A DNA stretch of 42,984 nt from Mycobacterium kyorinense (GTDB taxonomy: Bacteria > Actinomycetota > Actinomycetes > Mycobacteriales > Mycobacteriaceae): positions 1-42,984 of the forward strand of contig NZ_LZKJ01000055.1 in the NCBI RefSeq assembly GCF_001672775.1. The letters run 5' to 3'. Both the position numbers and the translations under genes were made by a program. The notes beneath the pieces were generated by a model that saw nothing but the letters and a program-made list of their open reading frames with translations, was not told the origin of the DNA and made no database searches. Of the stretch, positions 1 to 9,200 are shown piece after piece; within the stretch, counting starts at the first letter, position 1, and each line of letters begins with the position of its first letter.

Positions 1-129
1 AGTGGCATAAGTGAACAAGTCATCAGCCGCGCACCGTGCAGCAGGCCGGTTTGTCGCTGCAAGGCGGGCACATCGCCGCATCCCAATTTTCTTGGGGCAA
101 AAAGGGGATTTTGAGCCTTGTGGGAAGCA
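1..129. other. Left-edge stretch without a supported gene
   Basis: This edge segment lies 3' of the esterase gene, which is read on the minus strand. One plus-strand frame stays open from base 1 to about 111, so the tail of an upstream gene cannot be excluded, but I recognise nothing in it. A small hairpin, CCCAA (82-86) with TTGGG (92-96), is present. It is not followed by a T-tract on either strand, so I do not call it a terminator. Confidence 0.4.
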
Positions 130-1041
130 TCAAGTGCTCGTCGCGGCAACGACGTGGCCTGCGATGACGTCGTACATCTTGGCGGTGATGTCCAGCGAGT
201 CCCCGAGGATGTTGTAGCCGTGGTCGACTCCGCCGACGTCGTAGTGCTCGACCAACGAACCGGCGGACTCGAGTTTGCGCGCATAGTGGACAGCTTCGTC
301 CCGCAGGCGGTCCAACTCCGCGGTGACCACAACTGCGGACGCGATACCGGCGATGTTGTCGGCGTTGGTTCCCCATCCTGGCGACGCCAGCCGGTCGCGT
401 CGTTGCAGCGGGTCGGGGATGTACGCGGCGTCCAGGATGTCGCCCATCCACGGCTGGAAGACCGCTTTGCGGCCCGCGGGTGTGTGCTTGTGTTTGGCCC
501 GCGTCACCAGATCCACCGGCGCGTAGTGCAGCACTTGAAGTTTGATCTGCGGACCACCGCTTTCCAGTGCGAGGCGGGCGGCTGCGGCGGCCAGATTGCC
601 CCCGGCGCTCTGACCTCCAACGCAGAGCCGGGTGCCGTCCCAATCCCGGTCCGGCGACGCCGCCCACGCCACCATGTCGTAGATCTGCTCGACTGCGACA
701 GGGAAGCGGTGCCGCGGAGCCAGGGCGTAATCCGGGTTGATCACAACGACTTTGGCGTGTGCCGCCAGGTAGCGACACCACGGGTCGTCTTGCTCGGGAT
801 GTCCCACGGCGAATCCTCCGCCGTGCACATTGACATATACCGGCGGCCTGGCAACGGCATCGGCGGGCGGACGGTAGATCGTCGCTGCGAGCGGTCCGTG
901 ACGGGTGGGGATCGTGACGTCGCTGCTGCGCGCCGGGATGTCGTCGAACCGTAACTCCGGGGGCGGCGTGGTGCCACCGGCCACCGCTGCGAACAGTCGT
1001 GCCATGGGGTCGGCAATGAAGGGCAGCGACAGCAACGGCAT
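130..1041 (-). CDS. HSL-family alpha/beta-hydrolase (Lip-type esterase)
   Basis: Predicted esterase/lipase of the hormone-sensitive-lipase (GDXG) family, 303 residues, which hydrolyses carboxyl esters. The oxyanion motif HGGG is at residues 73-76, the nucleophile elbow GGQSAGG puts Ser at 145, and the remaining triad members are likely Asp244 (AELDRLRDE) and His274 (GVDHGYN). No signal peptide is evident. The ATG at 1041 gives the usual family length but has no clear ribosome binding site. A GTG at 1140 would add 33 residues and overlap the upstream fadD stop as GTGA, the arrangement used repeatedly in this window, so the longer form is a real alternative. It is the last gene of a minus-strand operon with two acyl-CoA synthetases. 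It may therefore release acyl chains or trim esters for activation, which is inference. Which Lip protein it corresponds to cannot be told from sequence alone. Confidence 0.88.
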   Translation of the reverse strand: MPLLSLPFIADPMARLFAAVAGGTTPPPELRFDDIPARSSDVTIPTRHGPLAATIYRPPADAVARPPVYVNVHGGGFAVGHPEQDDPWCRYLAAHAKVVVINPDYALAPRHRFPVAVEQIYDMVAWAASPDRDWDGTRLCVGGQSAGGNLAAAAARLALESGGPQIKLQVLHYAPVDLVTRAKHKHTPAGRKAVFQPWMGDILDAAYIPDPLQRRDRLASPGWGTNADNIAGIASAVVVTAELDRLRDEAVHYARKLESAGSLVEHYDVGGVDHGYNILGDSLDITAKMYDVIAGHVVAATST

Positions 1042-1136
1042 GCCAGAAGTCAACCAAGCGGGCACCGCCAAACAGAAGCCAGGGTCGTGATCGCGGGCCA
1101 GATCGCAGCCCTGGCTTCTGCTTCGCGGAAGGAGGC

Positions 1137-2753
1137 TCACTCCGGTGCGAACAACCGCATGCTCTGCTCGCGCATGTCGACCTTGCGGACCTTGCCCGTG
1201 ACGGTCATCGGAAACTCGTCGACGACGTGGACGTATTGGGGGATCTTGTAGTGGGCCAGCTTGCCGGTGGCGAAGGCGCGGACGGCCGCGGCGTCCAGCG
1301 GAGGGCGTCCCGGTTTCATCCGGATCCAGGCGCAGATCTGCTCACCGTATGCGTCGTCGGGGACGCCGATGACTTGTGCGTCCTCGATGTCGGGATGGGT
1401 GTAAAGGAATTCCTCAATTTCGCGGGGATAGACGTTCTCCCCGCCGCGGATGATCATGTCCTTCAAACGCCCGACGATGCGGCAGTAGCCGTCGTCACGC
1501 ATGACCGCGAGATCGCCGGTGTGCATCCACCCGTCGGCGTCGATCACTTCGGCTGTCTTGTCCGGCTCGCGCCAGTAGCCCAGCATGACCGAGTAGCCGC
1601 GCGTGCAGAACTCGCCCGGCTGGCCCCGTTCGACGACGTCGCCGGTGTCGGGATCGACGATTTTGATTTCGACGTGCGGATGCGCGCGGCCGACCGTCGC
1701 GGTGCGCCGATCCAAATCGTCGTCGATGAGGGTCTGGCAGGACACGGGTGATGTCTCGGTCATGCCGTAGGCGATGGCGACCTGGGCCATGTTCATCTCG
1801 GTCATGCAGCGCTTCATCACCTCGACCGGACACACCGACCCCGCCATGATCCCGGTGCGCAGCGACGACACATCGGTGTCGGCGAAGGCCGGGTGAGCCA
1901 GCATCGCCAGGAACATCGTCGGCACGCCGTACACACCGGTGCAGCGCTCACGTTCGATGGCCGTCAGCGTGGCTTTGGCGTCGAAACCGGCCGCTGGAAT
2001 GACGAGCGTGGCGCCGTGCGTGGCGCAGCCCAAGTTGCCCATCACCATGCCGAAGCAGTGGTAGAACGGCACCGGAACGCACAGCCGGTCAGCCGGTCCC
2101 AGGTTGAGCAGTTCGGTGACGAAGAATCCATTGTTGAGGATGTTGCGGTGCGACAACGTCGCGCCCTTCGGGAAGCCGGTGGTTCCCGACGTGTACTGGA
2201 TGTTGATCGGATCGGTGTTGCGCAACGCGCGCAGCCGCGTCCGCAGTTCGTGTGAGGCGCACCGTTCGGCGCGGTCCTGCAACCTCTTCCAGTCGTCGGT
2301 GTCGAGAAACAGCACGTCGTTCAGATCCCGGCATTGCGGACGCACCTCCTCGATCATGCCGCGGTAGTCGGAGCTCTTGAACGCCGTCGCCGCGATCAGG
2401 GTGCGCACACCGGATTGATTCAACGCGTAGCGGAGTTCATGGGTGCGGTAGGCGGGATTGACGTTGACCAGGACGGCGCCGATCTTGGCTGTGGCGTACT
2501 GCACGATGACCCACTCGGCGCAGTTGGGTGCCCAGATGCCGACGCGCTCACCTTTTTCCACACCCAGCGCCATCAATCCCCGTGCTGTCAGGTCGATCTC
2601 GGCGTTGAGTTCGGCGAAGGTCCAGCGACGGTTGCCGGCGAGGTCTACCAGCGCCTCGGCGTCGGGCATCGCCGCAACGGTGCGCTCGACGTTGGCCCCG
2701 ATGGTCTCCTCCAGGATCGCGACATCGGTCGGACCGGCGTCATAGGCTTTCAT
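1137..2753 (-). CDS. fadD35: FadD35-like acyl-CoA synthetase
   Basis: AMP-forming fatty-acyl-CoA synthetase of the ANL superfamily, 538 residues. It adenylates a fatty acid with ATP and transfers it to CoA. The P-loop YTSGTTGFPKGATLSH lies at residues 187-202, followed by YGMTETSP, GWMHTGDLA, the hinge GRLKDMIIRGGENVYP and the C-terminal catalytic-lysine motif TVTGKVRK. The start ATG overlaps the stop of the upstream synthetase gene as ATGA (2750-2753), and the stop overlaps a possible GTG start of the esterase gene, so the three genes look translationally coupled. The fadD35 symbol rests on resemblance in length and opening sequence to the mycobacterial protein as I remember it. The enzyme class is secure; the exact paralog is not. 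Confidence 0.85.
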   Translation of the reverse strand: MKAYDAGPTDVAILEETIGANVERTVAAMPDAEALVDLAGNRRWTFAELNAEIDLTARGLMALGVEKGERVGIWAPNCAEWVIVQYATAKIGAVLVNVNPAYRTHELRYALNQSGVRTLIAATAFKSSDYRGMIEEVRPQCRDLNDVLFLDTDDWKRLQDRAERCASHELRTRLRALRNTDPINIQYTSGTTGFPKGATLSHRNILNNGFFVTELLNLGPADRLCVPVPFYHCFGMVMGNLGCATHGATLVIPAAGFDAKATLTAIERERCTGVYGVPTMFLAMLAHPAFADTDVSSLRTGIMAGSVCPVEVMKRCMTEMNMAQVAIAYGMTETSPVSCQTLIDDDLDRRTATVGRAHPHVEIKIVDPDTGDVVERGQPGEFCTRGYSVMLGYWREPDKTAEVIDADGWMHTGDLAVMRDDGYCRIVGRLKDMIIRGGENVYPREIEEFLYTHPDIEDAQVIGVPDDAYGEQICAWIRMKPGRPPLDAAAVRAFATGKLAHYKIPQYVHVVDEFPMTVTGKVRKVDMREQSMRLFAPE

Positions 2754-4423
2754 CGGATCAGATCCTCGTAGCGGTATTCGGTGGTGATCGGCCCGCCCGC
2801 CAGAGCTTCTTCGCGGCGGCGTAGCTCCACCCGGCGGATCTTGCCGGAGATGGTCTTCGGCAGTTCGAAGAACTCGATACGCCGCACCTTCAGGTAGGGG
2901 GCAACACGGTCGCGCACGTGCTCCATGATCACGCGGGCGGTGTCGGCGTTGGCCTCCCATTCGACGGCCAGCGAGACGTAGGCTTTCGGCACGCACAACC
3001 TGGTGTGGTCGGGTTGGGGGACGACGGCGGCTTCGACGACCGCGGGATGCTCGACGAGCACGCTTTCCAGTTCGAACGGCGACACCTTGTAGTCCGATGA
3101 CTTGAAGACGTCATCGGTGCGGCCGATGTAGGTGATAGCGCCGTCGGCGCCGCGGCGCGCAACGTCACCGGTGTGGTAATAACCGCCGGCCATCGCTGCG
3201 GTGTTGCGTTGCGCGTCACCGAGATAGCCGGTCATCATGTTGACCGGATGAGCGTTCAGGTCGAGGCAGATCTCACCCTCGTCGGCAGGCTGCCCGGTGA
3301 CGGGATCGACCAACACCACCGGCACACCGGGCAGTGGGCGACCCATCGAACCGGCCTTGGCGGGTTGGCCCGGGAGATTGCCGATCAACAGCGTGGTTTC
3401 CGTCTGGCCGTAACCGTCGCGGATGGTCAACCCCCACGCGCGTTCCACTTGCGCGATCACGTCCGCATTCAGCGGCTCGCCGGCGGCCACGACCTCTCGC
3501 AGCTGCTCGGGCCGGGCACCCAGATCGACCTGAACAAGCATGCGCCACACCGTCGGTGGCGCACAGAACGTCGTCACGTTCCCGCGACGCAGCTGAGTCA
3601 GCAGCGCGGCGGCGTCGAGTCGGTGATAGTTGTAGACCAAGATCGATGCCTCGGCGATCCACGGCGCGAAAAAGCAGCTCCAGGCGTGCTTGGCCCACCC
3701 CGGTGAGCCGATGGCCATGTGCACATCGCCGGGCCGCAGCCCGATCCACGCCATCGTCGACAGATGCCCCACTGGATAGCTGATCTGTGAATGCTGCACC
3801 AGCTTGGGTGCGCTTGTGGTGCCGGAGGTGAAGTAGATCAACATCGGATCGTCGATGTCAGTACGCGCCGTAAAGGGGTGCACACCGCCCAGTTTCGAGG
3901 CCTCGGCATAGCAGCGCCACCCGTCGACCGGAGCGCCCACCGCGATTCGGGTGTAGTCACCGACGACGTGGTCGAACTTGACGGTGTCGGCGGCGTTGGC
4001 GATCACCGCGCGCGCCGCGCCGCGGCTCACTCGGTCGGCGATGTCCGCCGGTTGGAGCGCGGTGGTGGTCGGCATGATGATCGCTCCGAGCTTGGCGACG
4101 GCCAGCATCGACTCCCACAGTTCGACCTGGTTGCCGAGCATCAGGATGACCCGGTCCCCCTTGCCGACGCCGAGCCCGTCCAGCCATGCCGCGACCCGGT
4201 TAGAGCGTTCGGCCAACTCGGCGAAGCTGACCCGTTGCTCGGAGCCCTGCTCTTCGACAATCCGCAGCGCGGTGCGGTTATTGCTCCGGGCGATGACGTC
4301 GAACCAGTCGGTGGCCCAGTTGAAGCGACCGGCGAGTTGCGGCCAGGAAAACGCGCCGTCAGGTCCGTTACCGGACAGGATCTGGTCACGCGCGATGCGG
4401 TAGCGATCGGTGTTGGTCGCCAT
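2750..4423 (-). CDS. Acyl-CoA synthetase of the acetyl/medium-chain type
   Basis: ANL-superfamily acyl-CoA synthetase of 557 residues, of a different subtype from its downstream neighbour. The P-loop YFTSGTTSAPKLVQHS is at residues 197-212. It is followed by GYGQTETT, YYHTGDVA, the hinge GRTDDVFKSSDYKVSPFE and the C-terminal lysine motif TISGKIRRVELR. The SDYKVSPFE hinge and the tryptophan- and histidine-rich middle resemble the acetyl-CoA/medium-chain acyl-CoA synthetase branch (AcsA/ACSM-like), which suggests a short, medium or branched substrate. An in-frame ATG at 4435 would add four residues; I prefer 4423 because GGGGGA lies about 12 bases upstream. The gene leads the minus-strand operon, divergent from a hydrolase at 4519. 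Confidence 0.87.
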   Translation of the reverse strand: MATNTDRYRIARDQILSGNGPDGAFSWPQLAGRFNWATDWFDVIARSNNRTALRIVEEQGSEQRVSFAELAERSNRVAAWLDGLGVGKGDRVILMLGNQVELWESMLAVAKLGAIIMPTTTALQPADIADRVSRGAARAVIANAADTVKFDHVVGDYTRIAVGAPVDGWRCYAEASKLGGVHPFTARTDIDDPMLIYFTSGTTSAPKLVQHSQISYPVGHLSTMAWIGLRPGDVHMAIGSPGWAKHAWSCFFAPWIAEASILVYNYHRLDAAALLTQLRRGNVTTFCAPPTVWRMLVQVDLGARPEQLREVVAAGEPLNADVIAQVERAWGLTIRDGYGQTETTLLIGNLPGQPAKAGSMGRPLPGVPVVLVDPVTGQPADEGEICLDLNAHPVNMMTGYLGDAQRNTAAMAGGYYHTGDVARRGADGAITYIGRTDDVFKSSDYKVSPFELESVLVEHPAVVEAAVVPQPDHTRLCVPKAYVSLAVEWEANADTARVIMEHVRDRVAPYLKVRRIEFFELPKTISGKIRRVELRRREEALAGGPITTEYRYEDLIR

Positions 4424-4518
4424 ATCCGATAGCATCCCCCGCCGCCGGCACGATGTCCGCTAGATGAGCATCGCCGGGCCCGATACTGTGCTCGAGTCAA
4501 TGTAGAGCTGGAGTGTCG

Positions 4519-5448
4519 ATGACAGAGCGGGGCAGAGCCGAACAGCTGCGGCTCGACGTCAGTGCGGCCGTCGGCGAACCGGCCTCGTTGGCCGCAACCC
4601 ACTACGCGGCCGGCACGCCGAACCCGACGGTGCTGGTGTGCCTGCCCGGCGGGACATACAACCGCGGCTATTGGCACCTGGATGTGCCCGACCATCCCGG
4701 CTACAACTTCGCCGATTACGCCGTCCAACACGGCTATTCGGTGGTAGCGATCGACCCGCTCGGCACCGGCGACAGCACCCGGCCGGCCCGTGACATCGCC
4801 CTGGCCGATATCGCGGCGGCGCTAAACTGCGCGATCTCTGCTCTGCCCGAAATCACCGACAGCACAGCAGCTCCCGTCGCGGTAGCGCACTCGTTGGGCG
4901 GCTATCTCGCGATTCTGCAGCAGGCCGCCGCCCCCAGTTATGCGGCGCTGGCCATCCTCGGCTGCACCAATCAACATGTCGCACCATTGAACCTCGACCC
5001 GGAATTCGTCGCGGCGGCCGGCACCTCACAAGGACGTGCGCTGCTCATCGAGCAATTCGCCGGAATGATTCCCGAGCCGTACATGGAAACCTCGCGCGAT
5101 TGGTTGCAGAGCTGGTTTCACCTCCCCGACGTCCCGGCGGCGGTGCTGACCGCGGATAATTCGACGACGATTTCGGTTGCACCGCGGTGTTTTTCAGCTG
5201 CGGCGATCCCGGGTGTGGCCGCCGAAGAAGCAGCGTCGGTGGCGGTGCCGGTTTTCCTCGGCTACGGCGAGGTGGATGTCTCACCGGATCCACGGGCCGA
5301 GGCGCGGTTCTACAGCCACAGCCCCGACATCACCACGTTCATCGTTCCGGGCAGCGCGCATTGCCACAACATGGCATCGACCCGTCGGCTGTTGTGGCGA
5401 CGGCTGCTGGCCTGGATCGCCGGGGTGGCGGGTTCAGCAGCTGGGTAG
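4519..5448 (+). CDS. Alpha/beta-hydrolase
   Basis: Predicted alpha/beta-hydrolase of 309 residues. The oxyanion segment LPGGTYNRGYW is near residues 42-52, a GDS turn follows VVAIDPLGTGDS, and the nucleophile elbow AHSLGGY puts Ser at 125. The acid is likely in GYGEVDVSPDP, and a C-terminal His lies in GSAHCHNM. The substrate cannot be inferred. An in-frame GTG at 4513 is possible; ATG 4519 is preferred because GGAG at 4510-4513 sits five bases upstream. It is divergent from the acyl-CoA synthetase operon and lies 8 bp upstream of a methyltransferase, so those two genes are probably co-transcribed. Confidence 0.85.
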   Translation: MTERGRAEQLRLDVSAAVGEPASLAATHYAAGTPNPTVLVCLPGGTYNRGYWHLDVPDHPGYNFADYAVQHGYSVVAIDPLGTGDSTRPARDIALADIAAALNCAISALPEITDSTAAPVAVAHSLGGYLAILQQAAAPSYAALAILGCTNQHVAPLNLDPEFVAAAGTSQGRALLIEQFAGMIPEPYMETSRDWLQSWFHLPDVPAAVLTADNSTTISVAPRCFSAAAIPGVAAEEAASVAVPVFLGYGEVDVSPDPRAEARFYSHSPDITTFIVPGSAHCHNMASTRRLLWRRLLAWIAGVAGSAAG

Positions 5449-5456
5449 GGTGAATT

Positions 5457-6095
5457 ATGGCCACGGCTCGACGACGCGGTTTCAACGAGACAGTCACCCG
5501 GTTCTGGAGCTTTGCAGCTCCCGCCTACAACCTGCCAGCGCTGCAGCAGTGGGTCTATCGGCCCGCGCAAGACGAGGTGATTGAGCAGCTCGTCGCTCAC
5601 CGTTCTCGCCGGGTGGCTGACATCGCCTGCGGCACCGGCGTTCTGGCTGATCGCATCGAGCGTGAGTTGCACCCAGAGGAGGTCTACGGCGTCGACATGT
5701 CCGACGGGATGCTCGCCCAGGCACGGATGCGGTCGGACCGGGTGCACTGGCTGAAGGGCCCAGCCGAGCATCTTCCGTTTGACGATGGTGCGCTCGAGGC
5801 GGTCGTGACCACCTCAGCGTTTCACTTTTTCGACCAGCCGGCCGCATTGCGTGAGTTCCACCGGGTGCTGGCGCCCGGCGGATTAGCGGCGGTCGCGACG
5901 CTGAGCCCGCGACGGACGCTGCTGCTGCACAACCTGTCAGCAAACCGGTGGAATCCCTCCCACAACCCGTCGCCGCCGGAGATGCGCGGCCTGTTCGAGG
6001 ACGCCGGGTTCACCGTCAGCGAGCAACACCGGGTGCAGCGGCCGGTGTGGACGAAGATCCTCTCGGATTTGCTCACCGTCGGGATCAAGAACTGA
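5457..6095 (+). CDS. Class I SAM-dependent methyltransferase
   Basis: Small methyltransferase of 212 residues with a Rossmann fold that binds S-adenosylmethionine. Motif I is VADIACGTGVLA at residues 53-64. It is followed by an acidic motif II (VYGVDMSDGMLAQAR) and the FHRVLAPGGLAAVATL segment of the Methyltransf_11 family. No substrate-specific region is recognisable, and the protein is short for the family. The gene starts 8 bp after the hydrolase stop, so it is probably the second gene of a two-gene operon. The target could be a lipid, quinone or small molecule. Confidence 0.87.
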   Translation: MATARRRGFNETVTRFWSFAAPAYNLPALQQWVYRPAQDEVIEQLVAHRSRRVADIACGTGVLADRIERELHPEEVYGVDMSDGMLAQARMRSDRVHWLKGPAEHLPFDDGALEAVVTTSAFHFFDQPAALREFHRVLAPGGLAAVATLSPRRTLLLHNLSANRWNPSHNPSPPEMRGLFEDAGFTVSEQHRVQRPVWTKILSDLLTVGIKN

Positions 6096-6104
6096 CGCAT
6101 GTGC

Positions 6105-6132
6105 CGAGCGGTAACGGCAGATGTGCCGCTCG
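6105..6132 (+). terminator. Possible hairpin terminator after the methyltransferase
   Basis: The arms CGAGCGG (6105-6111) and CCGCTCG (6126-6132) can form a seven-pair GC-rich stem with a 14-base loop, 10 bases after the methyltransferase stop. No T-tract follows, so it would be a weak or U-less terminator, or just a stable hairpin. Confidence 0.3.
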
Positions 6133-6209
6133 AGGACTATTTATGGAAAGTGCGGGGTAAGCGTCGTGGGTTCTTACGGGCGCGGCAGACGTGATCTAGG
6201 GGTAGCGGG

Positions 6210-9200
6210 ATGAAGGTTCCGGGTTTGGCCACCGTGGTTGGTGGCGTGACCGACGGAGCAGGCCGGATGCTGCGGGCCGGAATGCAGGGTGCGGCGATGA
6301 CGGCGGGTGCGGTTCAGATGCTCACCGAACCCGTCGTGCGATCGGTGAGCGAGTCGACGAGTCGAGTGCTCGGAACGGGCGATTCCGGCAACGGCGCGCA
6401 GCACACCGATGCCCAACCGTCCGTGGCGTGGCACACCGGGCGGCGGCTGCATCTCGACCTGGATCCGTTACTGCCGTTCACCCGCTGGCATGAACACGCC
6501 GCCGCGGTGGAGAAGGCCGTGCGCACCATCCCGGGTGTCGCCGCTGCCCACGTCGAGGGCGCATTGGGGCGACTGGTCGTCGAACACAAGACATACGCGG
6601 ACAGCGACCGTATCTGGGAAGCAGTGCGCGAGGCGCTCGCAACGTCGGTGGACGGCTCTCCCACCGGTCCGCGGTCGCCGCGCACCGCGCCATTCGCCGA
6701 TCCGGGTGACCCGCTGGCGTTGCTTCTCCCGCTGACCGCCGCGGCGATGGATGTGCTGGCGCTCGGCGCGGCGGTGGCCGGATGGTTGGGCCGCCTGCCG
6801 GCCGCGCCGCGAACGGCGCAGGCCGCGGCGGCGGTCATCAACCACCAACCCCGGCTGGTTTCCCTGCTGGAGTCGCGGCTGGGACGGGTGGGCACCGATA
6901 TCGCGCTCAGCGCCTCGACCGCAGTGGCGCACGGGCTGACCCAGTCGGTTGGCACACCCCTGCTCGATTTGGCGCAACGCGGGTTGCAGATCTCCGAGGC
7001 GGCGGCGCATCGACGCACGTGGCGCGAACGCGAACCCGAGCTCGCCTCACCCGACCGGCCCCAAGCTCCGGTGGTCCCCGTCATCTCGTCGGCCGGGGCC
7101 GGCTCACACATACCGCGACACAACTGGGCGGCCGCGGCCGCCGGCGAGGCCTCGCACGTCGTCGTCGACGCCGCCATCGACGCCGCGATCGACACCGCGA
7201 AGGGCGCCATGGCCGGGCCGGTCGAGGAATACGCCGACCAGGCGGCGAATGCCTCGCTGGTCGCCGCCGCCGGTGCCTTGTTGGCCGGCGGACGCGCCGA
7301 AGAGGTCGCCGACGCGATCCTGGCCGCCATCCCCAAAGCGGCGCATTTCGGGCGCCAAACCTTTGCCGCCATCCTGGGCCGCGGGCTGGCCAACGCCGGT
7401 CAGCTGGTTCCCGATCCGGGTGCGCTGCGGCGGCTGGACCGGGTCAAGGTGATCCTCATCGACGGCGCGGCATTGCGCGGTGACGCCCGCGCCGTATTGC
7501 GGGCGGAGGGCAGTGCCGCCGGCTGGGATGACGACCGGGTCTATGAGGTGGCCGACGCGCTGCTGCACGGCGAGCGGGCCCCCGACCCGGACCCCGACGA
7601 ATTGCCGGCCACCGGGGCGCGGCTGCGATGGCTTCCGGCCAGGGGACCGTCGGCGGCTCCGGCCGAGGGCCTCGAACGTGCCGACCTAGTGGTCGACGGC
7701 GAGCGGGTCGGCAGCGTCGACGTGGCGTGGGAAGTCGACCCGTATGCGATCCCGTTGCTGCAGACCGCGCAGCGCACGGGCGCCCGGGTGGTGTTGCGGC
7801 ACGTCGCCGGCACCGAGGACCTGGCCGCCAGCGTGGGCGCCGCCCACCCCTGCGGGACTCCGCTGCTGCCGCTGGTACGCGAGCTGCGCGCCGACCGTGG
7901 ACCGGTGTTGCTGGTCACCGCGCTGCACCGGGACTTCGCGTCGACCGACACGTTAGCGGCGCTGGCCGTCGCCGATGTCGGGGTGGCTCTCGACGATCCC
8001 GCCGCCGCCACCCCGTGGACCGCCGACATCATCACCGGCACCGATCTGGCCGCTGTGGTCAGGATCCTCTCAGCCGTTCCCGCGGCGCGGCGGGCCAGCG
8101 AATCGGCGGTGCGACTCGCCAAGGGCGGCAGCACACTGGCCGGGCTCCTGGTGGTCACCGGCGACCCCCGCGGCGGCAGTCCGGTTGCGGTACGGCGTTG
8201 GCTCAATCCAGTCAACGCCGCCGCCGCCACCGCGCTGATCGGCGGAGCTCTGGCGGCCGGCAACGTGTTGCGGCAACCCGATCCCACTCCGCAGCCGCTG
8301 ACCGCCTGGCACGCACTGGACCCGGAGATCGTCTATGCGCGGCTGGCCAGCCGGTCGCGGCCGTTGACCGCCGAACCGGGCGCGCCGCCGTGGCGACGCG
8401 TTCTCGACGACCTGTCCTACAACCCGATGCTCGCGCCGCTGCGTCAGCCGGCCCGGGGTCTGGGACGGCTGCTGGCCGCCACCCGCAGCGAACTGTCCGA
8501 TCCGCTGACACCGATCTTGGCGGTGGGAGCCGCGGCGTCGGCGATTGTGGGCAGCAACGTCGACGCGCTTCTGGTCGCGGGGGTGATGACGGTCAACGCG
8601 CTCGTCGGCGGTGTGCAGCGGTTGCGCGCCGAGGACGCCGCTGCCGAGTTGTTCGCCGAGCAGGACCAGTTCGCGCGCCGTGTCGTGGTCCCGGTGGTGG
8701 CGACGTCGCGGCGCCGGTTGGAGGCGGCCCGCCACGCCGAGCGAACCGTCACCGTGCCCGCGAGCTCGCTGCGGCCTGGCGACATCATCGACCTGGCCGC
8801 TCCGGACGTCGTGCCGGCCGATGCCCGTCTGCTGGTGGCCGAGGACCTCGAGGTCGACGAGTCGTTGCTGACCGGTGAATCACTGCCGGTCGACAAGCAG
8901 GTGGAACCCGTCGCCGCGGCCGATCAGGACCGGGCCAGCATGCTGTTCGAGGGCAGCACGATCGTGGCCGGACATGCCCGCGCGATCGTCGTCGCCACCG
9001 GTGTCGCCACCGCCGCGCATCGTGCTCTGGCGGCGGTCGCCGACGTCGAATCCGCGGCCGGCGTGCAGGCGCGGCTGCGGGAGCTGACCAACAAGGTGCT
9101 GCCGCTGACGCTGGCCGGCGGTGCCGCGGTCACCGGGTTGGCGTTGTTGCGCCGCGCGTCGTTGCGCCAGTCCGTTGCCGACGGCATCGCGATCGCTGTG

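Noticed and set aside
82..96. A hairpin CCCAA/TTGGG near the left edge
   Set aside because: Only five pairs, and no T-tract on either strand, so it is not called as a terminator.
23..1057. A 344-residue open frame on the minus strand overlapping the esterase gene
   Set aside because: Its translation is Arg/Pro-rich with no domain, and it covers the esterase in another frame. This is a GC-rich shadow.
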